Shown: positions 36,314-45,875, counted from the stretch's first letter. The stretch: DNA of 64,000 bases from Lachnospiraceae bacterium AC2029 (GCA_000703065.1 JNLK01000001.1:1736001-1800000), one strand, 5' to 3'. The notes: a model not told the origin generated them from the letters alone. Made by a program: numbers and translations.

Positions 36314-38056
36314 CTATTGATTTACTACAGATGCAATTCCATTTGCTGCGAATTTATACTTTACTCCGTTTATGGTTAGCGTGCAGTTCACTGCCATAAC
36401 GCCGTTCGACTGAAAATAATAATGGTTTCCGCCCGCCTTCATCCAGCCGGTATTCATCGCTCCGTCCTTGTTGAAATAGTAGGTTTTGGTGCCGGATTTC
36501 ACAATGCCTGTCTGCATCACGCCTTTCTTATTGAAGTAGTAGTACTTTTTGCCGATCTTCTTAACTCCGGTCACCATGATACCGTTCGTTCCAAAGTAGA
36601 GTTTTTTTCCACCAGAGGACAACCATCCCGTCTGCATCGCTCCATTCTTCTTCGGGTTGAAATAGTACGTGCCTTTGGAGGTTTTGAACACGCCAGTCTG
36701 TAGTACGCCAGACTTATTGAAGTAATATTTCTCGTCATCGATCGTCTGCAGACCGGTAAGATAATTCCCGTCTTCACCGACATAGTATTTCTTGCCATCA
36801 ATTTCCTGCCAGCCAGATTGAGTTTTTTCTGTAATGAGTTTAACATTCGTGTCATGGGTAAAAAAATCGAATATCGGGTCATCATAGTAGTAAAAGAAGA
36901 ATGACCTTCCAGTAGCTGGTTCCGTATCTGTTTCTTTTTGCCAATGATCAACCATCTTCAATATTTGCGGATTATTGCTCACATCCAATTCTGTAAGTAG
37001 GTTGAAATGGCAACGAAAAAGTGAAAGAGATAGATTACTGCTCACATCCAATTCCGTCAATTCGTTTTCTTGGCAACATAAGGATTCGAGCGATGCGCAT
37101 TCGCTCACATCCAATTCTGTTAATTGGTTATCAAAGCAACTCAAGGATCTTAATGATGTGCATGTGCTCACATCTAATTTCGTTAAATAGTTTTGATTGC
37201 ATTTTAATCTCTCAAGTGATGCGCAACCGGTCACATTCAATTTCGTCAATTGAGTAGTGTCGCATTCCAAATCCATAAGCGAGGTACATCCACTCACATC
37301 CAATTCCTTCAAATTGTTGTTAAAGCAGCTCAGATCTTCAAGCGGTGCAATCTTGCTCACAACCAATTTCGTCAAGCAGTTGAAAGAGCACCTCAAAACT
37401 GATAATGATATGCATGTGCTCACATCCAATTCCGTCAAAAGGTTATCAGAACACACCAATTTTTCAAGCATTGCGCAACCGCTCACATCCAATTCTGTCA
37501 ATTGGTTGCTGCCACAAAAAAAAGATACAAGTTGTTTATTCTTGCTCGCATCCAATTTTGTCAATTGGTTGTCATAACATTCCAGCCAATCAAGCGATGT
37601 GCATGAGCTTATATCCAATTCCGTCAATTGGTTTTCATAACAACTCAATGATAAAAGTGATGTGCAACCGCTCACATCTAATTTCGTCAATTGGTTGACG
37701 CAACAATTTAAATATACAAGCTCTGTATTTTTGCTCACATCCAATTCCGTTAATCCGTCTTCTATGCATTCCAGCCTTTTCAGCTTCGAAAAAAACTCTA
37801 TGCCTTCCAATGACTCCATCTTTTCATAGCTTATATTAAGCTTGGTTACTGCACCTCTCTCTGTCTGGGACAAGCTTCCATTCCCATCCGTATCAAAGTT
37901 GTTCGCAACATAGCTTCGAAAAATATCATCTGGGAAGTTTTCTTCCGAGATGGCAATTTCCTCTTCTTCTGCTGCATCAACATTCATTGGTATGGCAAAT
38001 GTTAATCCACCTGCCAGAATTGCTGCAGCAACCCCGATTTTCCAGCTGCTCTTCAT
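36314..38056 (-). CDS. secreted leucine-rich-repeat protein with cell-wall-binding repeats
   Basis: The 580-residue protein has a signal peptide (about 1-28, ending VDA-AE). An N-terminal cap with an Asp-rich loop (NFDTDGNGSLSQTE) is followed by some 14 leucine-rich repeats of 21 residues, pattern LTELDVSxCTSLxxLxC. The last ~190 residues are aromatic cell-wall-binding repeats (KYYYFNKKGVMQTGI type). LRR surface proteins of this kind bind other proteins or host ligands, but the ligand is unknown. GGGAGG precedes the ATG. It is transcribed against its neighbours, alone. Confidence 0.85.
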   Translation of the reverse strand: MKSSWKIGVAAAILAGGLTFAIPMNVDAAEEEEIAISEENFPDDIFRSYVANNFDTDGNGSLSQTERGAVTKLNISYEKMESLEGIEFFSKLKRLECIEDGLTELDVSKNTELVYLNCCVNQLTKLDVSGCTSLLSLSCYENQLTELDISSCTSLDWLECYDNQLTKLDASKNKQLVSFFCGSNQLTELDVSGCAMLEKLVCSDNLLTELDVSTCISLSVLRCSFNCLTKLVVSKIAPLEDLSCFNNNLKELDVSGCTSLMDLECDTTQLTKLNVTGCASLERLKCNQNYLTKLDVSTCTSLRSLSCFDNQLTELDVSECASLESLCCQENELTELDVSSNLSLSLFRCHFNLLTELDVSNNPQILKMVDHWQKETDTEPATGRSFFFYYYDDPIFDFFTHDTNVKLITEKTQSGWQEIDGKKYYVGEDGNYLTGLQTIDDEKYYFNKSGVLQTGVFKTSKGTYYFNPKKNGAMQTGWLSSGGKKLYFGTNGIMVTGVKKIGKKYYYFNKKGVMQTGIVKSGTKTYYFNKDGAMNTGWMKAGGNHYYFQSNGVMAVNCTLTINGVKYKFAANGIASVVNQ

Positions 38057-38218
38057 TTTTCACATCGCCTCCCCATCTAATAATTCGGCATCCGATTATG
38101 AACACTACGTTATCTGTTGCGTTTCAAACATGCCTCTATGCAGACTATATCATAGCCCAATAGTGAAATACAAGCATCTTACGAGTGTGATGCAGGGGGT
38201 TTTACATGAAGGTCCGTT

Positions 38219-38297
38219 CCGGTATTTGTAAAGTATGTCAAAAAACGGAGATAAATAGCAATAAACCATAGTGGATTGTACTAAAATAAAAACATGA
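38219..38297 (+). repeat. 78-bp dispersed repeat, copy 2, upstream of pflB
   Basis: This is the partner of 35898-35976. It ends 10 nt before the -35 box of the pflB promoter, a position suited to an activator or repressor site. Confidence 0.75.
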
Positions 38298-38307
38298 GGC
38301 AAATCGG

Positions 38308-38336
38308 TTGAAATTCCTTATTTTCTGCCCTATAAT
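38308..38336 (+). promoter_or_regulatory. pflB promoter
   Basis: TTGAAA, a 17-nt spacer and a perfect TATAAT. The leader of about 60 nt contains a small CGGC-gaaa-GCCG hairpin before an AAAAGGAGA ribosome binding site. Confidence 0.85.
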
Positions 38337-38405
38337 GACCTCACAAAGCAACCAATGTACCTAAATACGGCGAAAGCCGAAAATTATAAGAAAAGGAGAT
38401 AGGAT

Positions 38406-40688
38406 ATGTTACAGAACGAAGCTTGGAACACATTTGAAGGCCGTATCTGGAGAGAAGAGTGCGATGTACGTGACTTCATCCAGAAGAACTACACCCAGTA
38501 TGATGGAGACGAGAGTTTCCTGGCTGGCCCGACAGAGGCTACAAACAAGCTGTGGGGAAGACTGCAGGAGCTGCAGAAGGCAGAGCGCGAGAACGGTGGC
38601 GTTCTTGAGGAGGATGCAGACGTTGTATCCGGCCTTACCGCTTATGGCCCCGGATATATCGATGAGAGCCTGAAGGACCTGGAGCAGGTAGTTGGTCTTC
38701 AGACAGACAAGCCGCTGAAGCGTGCATTTATGCCCTACGGTGGTATCAAGATGGCAGAGGAAGCACTCTCCATGTATGGTTACACACCGAATCCGGAGTT
38801 CCACAAGATCTTCACAGAGTATCATAAGACACATAACCAGGCAGTATTTGATGCCTATACAGAGGAAATGCGTGCAGCACGTAAGACCCACATCGTAACC
38901 GGTCTTCCGGATACATACGGACGTGGACGTATCGTCGGCGACTACAGAAGAGTTGCTCTTTACGGTATCGATCAGCTGATCGCATGGAAGGAAGAGGACA
39001 AGAAGAACACCGGTAACGGCGTTATGACAGATGACGTTATCCGTCTTCGTGAAGAGATCGCTGAGCAGATTAAGGCTCTTAAGGGAATGAAGGCTATGGC
39101 AGCAAGCTATGGTTACGATATCTCCCAGCCGGCTAAGAATGCAAAGGAAGCTGTTCAGTGGCTGTACTTCGGATATCTGGCAGCTATCAAGACACAGAAC
39201 GGTGCTGCAATGTCCGTAGGTCGTGTATCTACATTCCTTGATATCTACATGGAGAGAGATATGAAGGCCGGTATCCTTACAGAGGAGCAGGCTCAGGAGC
39301 TCATCGATCATGTAGTTATGAAGTTCCGTATGGTTAAGTTCGCTCGTATCGAGTCCTACAACCAGCTGTTCTCCGGTGATCCGGTTTGGGCAACACTTGA
39401 GGTTGGTGGTATCGGTGTAGACGGACGTCACATGGTAACCAAGACAGACTACAGATTCCTGCATACTCTTGAGAACATGGGACCGTCTCCGGAGCCGAAC
39501 CTTACAGTTCTTTACAGCTCCGCACTTCCGGAAGCATTCCGTCGTTACGCTGCTAAGATCTCCATCCTGACATCCTCCATCCAGTACGAGAACGATGATG
39601 TTATGAAGCCGATCTGGGGCGATGATTACTCCATCTGCTGCTGCGTATCCGCTACACAGACAGGTAAGGAGCTTCAGTTCTTCGGAGCACGTGCTAACCT
39701 GGCTAAGGCTCTCCTGTATGCTATCAACGGTGGTAAGGACGAGAATCCGAAGTTCAACGACAAGGAGACAGGCAAGCCGATGCAGGTAGCTCCGGCTTAC
39801 GCTCCGATCACTTCCGAGTATCTTGATTACGATGAGGTTATGGCTAAGTACAAGGTAATGCTGGATTGGCTGGCATCTATCTATGTAAACATCCTGAACC
39901 TGATCCACTATATGCATGACAAGTACTACTATGAGAGCGCTCTGATGGCTCTGATCGATTCCGATGCAAGACGTACATTTGCAACAGGTATCGCAGGCTT
40001 CTCACACGTTATCGACTCTCTGTCCGCTATCAAGTATGCAAAGGTTAAGGTTGTTCGTGATCCTGAGACAGGCCTGGCAGTTGATTTCGAGACAGAAGGC
40101 GACTTCCCGAAGTATGGTAATGATGATGACCGTGCTGACGAGATCGGTGTATGGCTTCTGAAGGAGTTCATCACAGACGTTAAGAAGAACCACACCTATC
40201 GTGGAGCTGAGCCGACAACCTCTATCCTGACCATTACTTCCAACGTAGTATATGGTAAGTTCACAGGTAACCTTCCGGATGGACGTCGTGCATGGACACC
40301 GTTCGCACCTGGTGCAAACCCGAGCTACGGCGCAGAGACAAGCGGACTTCTCGCTTCCCTGAACTCCGTATCCAAGATTCCGTACAAGTGGTCTCTGGAT
40401 GGTATTTCCAATACCCAGTCCATGAACCCGAGTGCTCTTGGTCATACAGACGAGGAGAAGGTTGACAACCTGGTAGGCGCTATGGACGGATACTTCGATC
40501 GTGGTGCTCATCACCTCAACGTAAACGTATTCGGCCGTGAGAAGCTGGAAGATGCTATGGCTCATCCGGAGAAGCCGGAGTACGCTAACTTCACGATCCG
40601 TGTATCGGGTTATGCAGTTAAGTTCATCTCCCTGACACCGGAGCAGCAGAAGGATGTAATCTCCAGAACATTCCACGACAAGCTGTAA
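38406..40688 (+). CDS. pflB: formate C-acetyltransferase (pyruvate formate-lyase)
   Basis: This is the key glycyl-radical enzyme of fermentation, converting pyruvate and CoA into acetyl-CoA and formate in the cytosol under anoxia. The protein is 760 residues, the normal length. The active-site cysteines lie in [12 protein letters not shown] (Cys411-413), and the radical glycine is Gly735 in RVSGYAVKF near the C terminus. Codon use is restricted, with repeated use of a few codons, as expected for a very highly expressed protein. The activating enzyme gene, often adjacent, is 8 kb downstream. Confidence 0.97.
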   Translation: MLQNEAWNTFEGRIWREECDVRDFIQKNYTQYDGDESFLAGPTEATNKLWGRLQELQKAERENGGVLEEDADVVSGLTAYGPGYIDESLKDLEQVVGLQTDKPLKRAFMPYGGIKMAEEALSMYGYTPNPEFHKIFTEYHKTHNQAVFDAYTEEMRAARKTHIVTGLPDTYGRGRIVGDYRRVALYGIDQLIAWKEEDKKNTGNGVMTDDVIRLREEIAEQIKALKGMKAMAASYGYDISQPAKNAKEAVQWLYFGYLAAIKTQNGAAMSVGRVSTFLDIYMERDMKAGILTEEQAQELIDHVVMKFRMVKFARIESYNQLFSGDPVWATLEVGGIGVDGRHMVTKTDYRFLHTLENMGPSPEPNLTVLYSSALPEAFRRYAAKISILTSSIQYENDDVMKPIWGDDYSICCCVSATQTGKELQFFGARANLAKALLYAINGGKDENPKFNDKETGKPMQVAPAYAPITSEYLDYDEVMAKYKVMLDWLASIYVNILNLIHYMHDKYYYESALMALIDSDARRTFATGIAGFSHVIDSLSAIKYAKVKVVRDPETGLAVDFETEGDFPKYGNDDDRADEIGVWLLKEFITDVKKNHTYRGAEPTTSILTITSNVVYGKFTGNLPDGRRAWTPFAPGANPSYGAETSGLLASLNSVSKIPYKWSLDGISNTQSMNPSALGHTDEEKVDNLVGAMDGYFDRGAHHLNVNVFGREKLEDAMAHPEKPEYANFTIRVSGYAVKFISLTPEQQKDVISRTFHDKL

Positions 40689-40693
40689 GACAG

Positions 40694-40734
40694 GTTCAGC
40701 AGGGCCCCGTGCGAAGCATGGGAGGTTGCCCTGA
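40694..40734. repeat. palindromic intergenic repeat, copy 1
   Basis: GGGCCCCGTGCGAAGCATGGG followed by AGGTTGCCCT can fold into a nested hairpin. It begins with GTAAGACAGGT just after the pflB stop. A close copy follows a different gene at 43834-43882. Confidence 0.7.
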
Positions 40735-40754
40735 AACAACATAAGATTTAAGAG

Positions 40755-40792
40755 AATGACTGCGGTGGGCCACGCTCGTCGCAGTCATTTTT
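40755..40792 (+). terminator. pflB terminator
   Basis: AATGACTGCG and CGCAGTCATT are perfect inverted arms followed by TTTTTG. Confidence 0.85.
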
Positions 40793-40887
40793 GAAGTTAT
40801 TATGATTCGGCAGTGATTCAGCACTCGGATAAGTCGAGACCTTTCGAGGGAGAAATGTATTTGCGGAGATAGTACGGGGAAGCAGGA

Positions 40888-41880
40888 ATGGCAAAGCTTA
40901 AGGAATGTCTGAACAGGATATACAGGAGAAAGAAGAAACACGCCTGTGGGAGAACCGGGTCCCTCTTGAAGGTGGTAAAATGGATCAATCACCGGCCGAA
41001 AAATCCTCTGGATCCGGAGTGGCTCAGGCATTACCGGATGGCTACGGAGCGAGCGGGACGGATCACAGCCCCAAGAAGGAATATTGCTGTCCATGGCTTT
41101 CGGGTGGAGAGGATGAGGTGTGAGGTAATTCTTCCGGGAATCGGCCGTGGCAGTCATTTTAAAACGATATCCGGAAACTCCGTGATCCTCTATGCCCATG
41201 GAGGCGGATATGTAAATGGAGGTTTGGACTACGCCAGGGTCCTGGCGGCGAAAATGGCTGTCACTACAGGCTTTCCCACCTATACCTTCGCTTATCGCCT
41301 GGCGCCGGAGCATCCCTATCCCGCAGCGCTTGCTGACGGAATAAAGATGTGGAATTGTCTCCTCCGTAAGGGGTATGCTCCGGAGCAGATCCTGCTGGCG
41401 GGGGATTCTGCAGGTGGAAATCTGGTGCTGCGTATGGCACAGTGGATCGCCGCGAAGAGGGGGGAAGTGCCCGGGGGACTGCTGCTCTTCAGCCCGTGGA
41501 CGGATATGACCGGAAAGTCCGGAAGCTACCGTGAGAATGAAGGGGTGGATCCGATCCTTACCTCGAAGTATATCAGGGCTGCTGCCAGGGCCTACATGGG
41601 AGAAGGCGGAGATCCGTCAGATCCGAGGTATAGTCCGCTATTTGGTGATCTATCCGTGCTCCCGCCCACTTATATCATGGTGGGTAGAAATGAGATCCTT
41701 CTGGACGATAGTGTCCGTCTGTATGAAGCAATCCTCCGGGCGGGAGGAAGAGCGGAACTGGATCTGGAAGAGAGGGGCTGGCATGTCTATCAGCAGATGC
41801 CCCTTCCCATTGCAAGACGGGCGATGAGGAGACTTCTGCAGAGCATAGCTATCCCCGTGAGTTCCTCTGAGTTGCAATGA
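40888..41880 (+). CDS. alpha/beta hydrolase of the hormone-sensitive-lipase family
   Basis: This 330-residue serine esterase has the HSL/GDXG hallmarks: oxyanion motif HGGGYVNGG near residue 107, nucleophile GDSAGGN near 176, Asp in GRNEILLDDS near 275, and His in GWHVYQQ near 300. It should hydrolyse short acyl esters, or acetyl groups on sugars or small molecules; the substrate is not visible. The N terminus is basic. GGGGAAGCAGGA precedes the ATG. It is the first gene of a three-gene unit with an acyltransferase-like protein and a membrane protein, which may process the same molecule. Confidence 0.88.
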   Translation: MAKLKECLNRIYRRKKKHACGRTGSLLKVVKWINHRPKNPLDPEWLRHYRMATERAGRITAPRRNIAVHGFRVERMRCEVILPGIGRGSHFKTISGNSVILYAHGGGYVNGGLDYARVLAAKMAVTTGFPTYTFAYRLAPEHPYPAALADGIKMWNCLLRKGYAPEQILLAGDSAGGNLVLRMAQWIAAKRGEVPGGLLLFSPWTDMTGKSGSYRENEGVDPILTSKYIRAAARAYMGEGGDPSDPRYSPLFGDLSVLPPTYIMVGRNEILLDDSVRLYEAILRAGGRAELDLEERGWHVYQQMPLPIARRAMRRLLQSIAIPVSSSELQ

Positions 41881-41903
41881 AACGAAAAGCAGATGGGAGA
41901 GTT

Positions 41904-43154
41904 ATGGGAAACGATAACTGGTATAAACTGGATAATGTAGCTAAGGTTTTCCTGGCAACCCTTTCGGAGAGGGATACCCGAACCCTTCGCCTCAGCTGTA
42001 TGCTGAAGGAAGAAATCGTTCCGGAGAAGCTTCAGCAGGCTGTACTTCTGGCCATTCAGGATCGTCCGCAGATGCAGGTACGTATCCGCCGGGGAGTATT
42101 CTGGCACTATCTGGAGGACACAGATATCCTGCCGGAGGTGCGGGAGGAGGATGAGCGGATCTGCCCGTTGCTTTACATCCCGGCGAAGGCGATGCTGCAC
42201 TATAAGGTAAGCTATTTTCGGAAAAGGATCAATCTGGAGATTTTTCATGCCCTGTCCGATGGAACGGGGGCCATGGAATTCCTGAACATCATCGTCCTTC
42301 ATTACCTGAAACTAACGCATCCCGGGCAGCTTGCGGATACCATCATTCATTCCGGTGCGTCCGCGGGAGATCTGAGCCAGGACAGCTATAAGCAGTTCTT
42401 CGGGAAAAAGGAATTCGGCAAAGCTTCTTCTTACGGTAAAGCCTATCATCCCGGAGGGCTGAAACTGCCTTATGACCAGCTGCAGTTCTATGAGATCCAT
42501 ATGCCGGTAGACCAGCTCCTTTCAAAGGCAAAGGCGCTGAAGGTATCCCTCACCAGTTATCTGGGAGCTGCATGGATGCTGGCGCTCTATGAGGACATGC
42601 CTCCGCGGAAGAGAGCGCTCCCCATCACCCTGTCTCTGCCGGTAAACCTACGGAATTATTATCCCTCCTATACCGCCAGAAATTTCTTCAACAGTGTTAG
42701 TGTATCCCACGTCTTTGACCGGGAGATCGGGTTGGAGGAGCTGGCAGTTGAGTTCGATCAGTCCTTCAAGGGATTGCTTTCGGAGGAAAATATCAAGAAA
42801 CAGATGGACAGCTTTGAGACCATGGAATATGTGGCACCGGTACGTGCGGTTCCACTGTTCATAAAGCAGCCGGTTGTGAAGCATTTTACGAAGAAATCAA
42901 ATCAGAGGGTGTCCCTCGTGCTTTCCAATATGGGTGTGCAGCGTCCGCCTGCGGAAATGGAGGAATACATCGAAACCTATACCGGATTCTGCAGCTCAAA
43001 TCATATTTTTTCCACCATTTTCAGTTATAAAAATGATCTGTCCCTGGGGGTGGCTTCCCCTTATGCAAATACCGGGGTGGTAAAGACTCTGGTTCGGAAG
43101 CTTACGGAAACGGGAATTGATATCTGTGTATACGCGACGGAGGTGATCCGATAA
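41904..43154 (+). CDS. alcohol acetyltransferase / condensation-like protein
   Basis: The 416-residue protein has the HHxxxDG-like acyltransferase motif of the chloramphenicol-acetyltransferase/condensation fold, here EIFHALSDGTGAMEFL near residue 115. The second half (PLSLPVNLRNYYPSYTARNFFN-type segment) fits alcohol acetyltransferases. It probably moves an acyl group onto a lipid or sugar. I start at the ATG with GGGAGAG upstream; an earlier ATG overlaps the esterase stop but has no ribosome binding site. It overlaps the next gene by one base. Confidence 0.72.
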   Translation: MGNDNWYKLDNVAKVFLATLSERDTRTLRLSCMLKEEIVPEKLQQAVLLAIQDRPQMQVRIRRGVFWHYLEDTDILPEVREEDERICPLLYIPAKAMLHYKVSYFRKRINLEIFHALSDGTGAMEFLNIIVLHYLKLTHPGQLADTIIHSGASAGDLSQDSYKQFFGKKEFGKASSYGKAYHPGGLKLPYDQLQFYEIHMPVDQLLSKAKALKVSLTSYLGAAWMLALYEDMPPRKRALPITLSLPVNLRNYYPSYTARNFFNSVSVSHVFDREIGLEELAVEFDQSFKGLLSEENIKKQMDSFETMEYVAPVRAVPLFIKQPVVKHFTKKSNQRVSLVLSNMGVQRPPAEMEEYIETYTGFCSSNHIFSTIFSYKNDLSLGVASPYANTGVVKTLVRKLTETGIDICVYATEVIR

Positions 43155-43822
43155 TGTACACCTGTCCATATTGTAAAATCCGGGTTGGCGGAGCTTCGGA
43201 GAAATGCCCTCTATGTCAGAGCCGGCTGTTCGGAGACGGGGAAGAACCGCATTTCCCGACTGTGGAGAACCTGAAGATCCGTTCCTTTCTCTACAGGCTG
43301 CAGATGTTTATCGTGCTCTGTGCCGTGATCGTAGGACTGGGTCTGGACTTTCTCTTTCATTTGGAAATCCCTGCATTTCCGGGGTTGCACTGGAGTCTGA
43401 TCCTTGCCATGTGGTTGCTGGTATCCGAATTTCTCATTGTGAGGAAATTCCGTCCGGGGACCGGATCCGCCCGGAAGGTCACGCTGATGGCCTGGGTTAT
43501 TCTGGGAATGCTGCTTATCACGGCACATTTCTTCAATTTTATGTGGCTTGCCTGGGACTGGATCCTGCCTATAGCCCTCGGGGGCATGATGCTTGCGGAT
43601 TTTGTCCTGATGATTCTGGACCGGCAGGGAAATGCCATGGCCTACCTTCTGTCCGGTCTGATCTCCGGCGTTATTCCCTGCATCCTGCGGTTTTTCATGG
43701 ATGACCGGATGCCCATCCTTTGGACGATCTGCGCCATCATCGCCGTGATCCTTCTCGTGGGCGCGGCAGTATTCAAGGGCCGGGCCGTGGCAGGAGAACT
43801 GCGGAAGAGATTTAACGTGTGA
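43154..43822 (+). CDS. zinc-ribbon multi-pass membrane protein
   Basis: This 222-residue protein opens with a zinc ribbon, CPYC then CPLC (residues 4-22). About six membrane helices follow, beginning near residue 48. I recognise no enzymatic motif. Overlapping the acyltransferase stop, it is translationally coupled and probably provides the membrane seat or an accessory function for the esterase/acyltransferase pair. The trio recalls lipid- or cell-wall-acyl modification loci, but that is inference. Confidence 0.7.
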   Translation: MYTCPYCKIRVGGASEKCPLCQSRLFGDGEEPHFPTVENLKIRSFLYRLQMFIVLCAVIVGLGLDFLFHLEIPAFPGLHWSLILAMWLLVSEFLIVRKFRPGTGSARKVTLMAWVILGMLLITAHFFNFMWLAWDWILPIALGGMMLADFVLMILDRQGNAMAYLLSGLISGVIPCILRFFMDDRMPILWTICAIIAVILLVGAAVFKGRAVAGELRKRFNV

Positions 43823-44085
43823 GAAATGCTGTAAGACAGGTACAGGCAGGGCCCCGTGCGGAGCACGGGAGAGTTGCCCTGAATCCGAGCGAAGCGAGGA
43901 CGCGTTCTGCGAAGCAGAACCATGGCTTGCGAAGCAAGGCATGCATGGTCGCGTAGCGGGCATGGCGCCAGGCAAGTAGCGAATATAAAAGCAGGATGGG
44001 ATCAGATTCCCCGAAGGGAGTCTGGTCCCATTCTGTTAGATACAGGGCAGTCCCCATGAAAATGGGGACTGCCTTTGTGTAATGA
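43823..44085. repeat. palindrome-rich intergenic region
   Basis: The region holds copy 2 of the GGGCCCCGTGCG palindromic repeat (43834-43882), then three consecutive mini-palindromes centred on GCGAAGC at 43889, 43909 and 43929. A hairpin GATTCCCCGAAGGGAGTC-type near 44010 follows. No gene is visible. Confidence 0.7.
44046..44076 (+). terminator. hairpin terminator
   Basis: GGCAGTCCCCAT-gaaa-ATGGGGACTGCC is a perfect 12-bp stem followed by TTTG. Confidence 0.75.
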
Positions 44086-44109
44086 TGTAACGATTGGGGA
44101 CGGTTCTGG
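44086..44109. repeat. left arm of a 24-bp palindrome around the IS
   Basis: This arm matches, as a perfect inverted copy, 45847-45870 on the far side of the IS element. It contains the GGGGACGGTTCTGG motif also found in hairpins at 46975 and, shortened, at 62723. Confidence 0.85.
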
Positions 44110-44177
44110 GACGACCAGAATGATATGCTACCTCCAAGTAGGACACTAAAATATAAAACCTACTTGGAGGTATTTCT

Positions 44178-44879
44178 ATGTCCAAAAAGAATATGATTGA
44201 TCCATTATTAAAAGTGAGATTGGTGGAAAAATATCTCAAGGGTGAGATTGGAGTCATGGAAGCCTGCAGGCAAGCAGGATTATCAAATGATACTCATGGT
44301 TGTTTTTACAGATGGATTAACATTTACAAGAATGAAGGTCCTCCTGGATTCTTGAATAAAGGGATGGTGCGCCATTACTCAAAAGAACTAAAACTCGCTG
44401 CCGTCAACGCATATTTGAACGGAGAGGGCTCAAAAATAGAGGTAGCCAAGAGATTTGGAGTTCGTTCAGAATCTCTGCTATCAAATTGGATTAAGGTGTA
44501 TAATACTCATGGAGAAATCAAATCCCGTACAAGTGGAGGAGGTAGCTACATGAGAAAAGCCAGACAAACGACACCAGAAGAACGACTTACGATTGTACTG
44601 GATTGTCTTGCTAATGATAAAAACTATGGAGCAATGGCACTAAAATATAACTGTTCTTATCAACAAGTACGAAACTGGGTACAGCGCTATGAGAAGATGG
44701 GGGCAGCTGGGCTGGAGGACCGCCGTGGCCGGCGAGCCGGTACACAGCCTGCCAGAACGCCAGAAGAAGAACTGCGTGATAAGATCGCTGAACTAGAGCG
44801 GAAGAACCGTGACCTTCAAATGGAGAATGACATATTAAAAAAAGTCAGAGAGTTAGAGATGAAAGATCGCTATCTCTGA
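44178..44879 (+). CDS. IS3-family transposase OrfA
   Basis: This DNA-binding subunit of 233 residues has two helix-turn-helix units. The first is around KYLKGEIGVMEACRQAGL, the second around KYNCSYQQVRNWVQRY, and the C-terminal leucine-zipper-like helix ends in ENDILKK. It recognises the IS ends. Near its end, a run of seven A's gives the slippery sequence through which ribosomes can pass to the OrfB frame. Confidence 0.9.
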   Translation: MSKKNMIDPLLKVRLVEKYLKGEIGVMEACRQAGLSNDTHGCFYRWINIYKNEGPPGFLNKGMVRHYSKELKLAAVNAYLNGEGSKIEVAKRFGVRSESLLSNWIKVYNTHGEIKSRTSGGGSYMRKARQTTPEERLTIVLDCLANDKNYGAMALKYNCSYQQVRNWVQRYEKMGAAGLEDRRGRRAGTQPARTPEEELRDKIAELERKNRDLQMENDILKKVRELEMKDRYL

Positions 44880-45772
44880 CTCGGCACATTTATAAGTATC
44901 AGGCGATCAAAGAATTATCAGAAGAGAAGAATTATCCCGTTCAAAGAATCTGTGCGTGCCTGCACATTTCACGTGGTTCGTATTATCGTTGGCTGAACAA
45001 CCCGGTCAGCCGTAGTGAACAACGAAATCAGAAAATCGCAGAAAAGGTCAAAGAAATCCACGAAAAGCATCCGGATATGGGGTACAGAAGGATACGAGAT
45101 GAGTTGGAAAGGCACCATAAGATTGATGTGAATGATAAGCGGATTCTTCGTATCTGTCGTAAAGAGCATATCCAGTCCACAATCAAGTGGAAACCAAAGA
45201 GCTGTACGAGAAACAGTAATGATCCGGCGCACATTGCCAGGAATCACCTGAACCGGGAATTTCATGTGGACGCCCCGAATGAGAAGTGGCTGACAGATGT
45301 GACTGAGTTCAAGTATTACATCGGCGTAGAAGTCCACAAGATATATTTGAGCGCCATTTTGGATCTTTTTGACCGAAGAATCGTATCGTATAAGATTGGA
45401 GATCGAAATGACAATCCGCTTGTAATGGATACTTTTGATGAGGCAGTAACTATTGAGCCGGATGCACATCCATTGTTCCATTCAGACCGTGGATTCCAGT
45501 ATACAAGCAAAGCGTTTATGGTACGACTAAAGAAACATCACATGAAACAAAGTATGTCCAGAGTAGCTCATTGTATTGACAATGGTCCCATGGAAGGTTT
45601 TTGGGGTATTCTGAAACGTGAAATGTACTATGGAAATCGGTTTACATCAAAGGCAGATCTCCTGATTGCGATAGAATCGTATATCAAGTACTACAACACT
45701 GAGCGAATCCAACGGAATCTACACCTAATGACTCCTGCAGAATATCATGAAGCCTACTATATGGCGGCATAA
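44843..45772 (+). CDS. IS3-family transposase OrfB (DDE integrase), probably made by -1 frameshift
   Basis: The frame stays open from the A7 run at 44837-44843 to the stop, so the productive protein is probably an OrfAB fusion. The part after the shift reads through an HTH_21-like region (VQRICACLHISRGSYYRWL) into an RNase-H-like integrase. The first Asp is in LTDVTEF, the second in FHSDRGFQY and the catalytic Glu in GPMEGFWGILKREMYY. The first ATG in this frame is at 45077, too late for a complete protein. I start at the shift site. Confidence 0.85.
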   Translation, partial: SQRVRDERSLSLTRHIYKYQAIKELSEEKNYPVQRICACLHISRGSYYRWLNNPVSRSEQRNQKIAEKVKEIHEKHPDMGYRRIRDELERHHKIDVNDKRILRICRKEHIQSTIKWKPKSCTRNSNDPAHIARNHLNREFHVDAPNEKWLTDVTEFKYYIGVEVHKIYLSAILDLFDRRIVSYKIGDRNDNPLVMDTFDEAVTIEPDAHPLFHSDRGFQYTSKAFMVRLKKHHMKQSMSRVAHCIDNGPMEGFWGILKREMYYGNRFTSKADLLIAIESYIKYYNTERIQRNLHLMTPAEYHEAYYMAA

Positions 45773-45846
45773 GAATACCGCCAGCTGCAAACGCGACTGG
45801 CGGTAACACTTTTAAATTATTCACTGTCCTCTTGACGGGTAGCACA

Positions 45847-45870
45847 CCAGAACCGTCCCCAATCGTTACA
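45847..45870. repeat. right arm of the 24-bp palindrome around the IS
   Basis: This is the perfect inverted partner of 44086-44109. Removing the IS would bring the two arms close together into one hairpin. Confidence 0.85.
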
Positions 45871-45875
45871 CGTGG

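Larger units (their letters stand above)
44126..45844 (+). mobile_element. IS3-family insertion sequence (IS150-like)
   Basis: The ends TGCTACCTCCAAGTAGGACA and, on the opposite strand, TGCTACCCGTCAAGAGGACA match at 14 of 20 positions and begin with the TG typical of IS3 termini. Inside are an orfA with helix-turn-helix domains and an orfB with a DDE integrase, linked by a probable -1 frameshift. An inner palindrome at 44131-44174 (CCTCCAAGTAGG...CCTACTTGGAGG) spans the left end and may form a hairpin before orfA. No target duplication is evident. The element looks intact. Confidence 0.85.

Noticed and set aside
38409-39917. 502-codon open frame opposite pflB
   Set aside because: Antisense shadow. 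The restricted codon use of pflB leaves the opposite strand free of stops. It has no ribosome binding site or family resemblance.
44110-45846. Target-site duplication for the IS element
   Set aside because: The bases just outside the two TGCTACC ends do not match, so no 3-4 bp duplication can be claimed.
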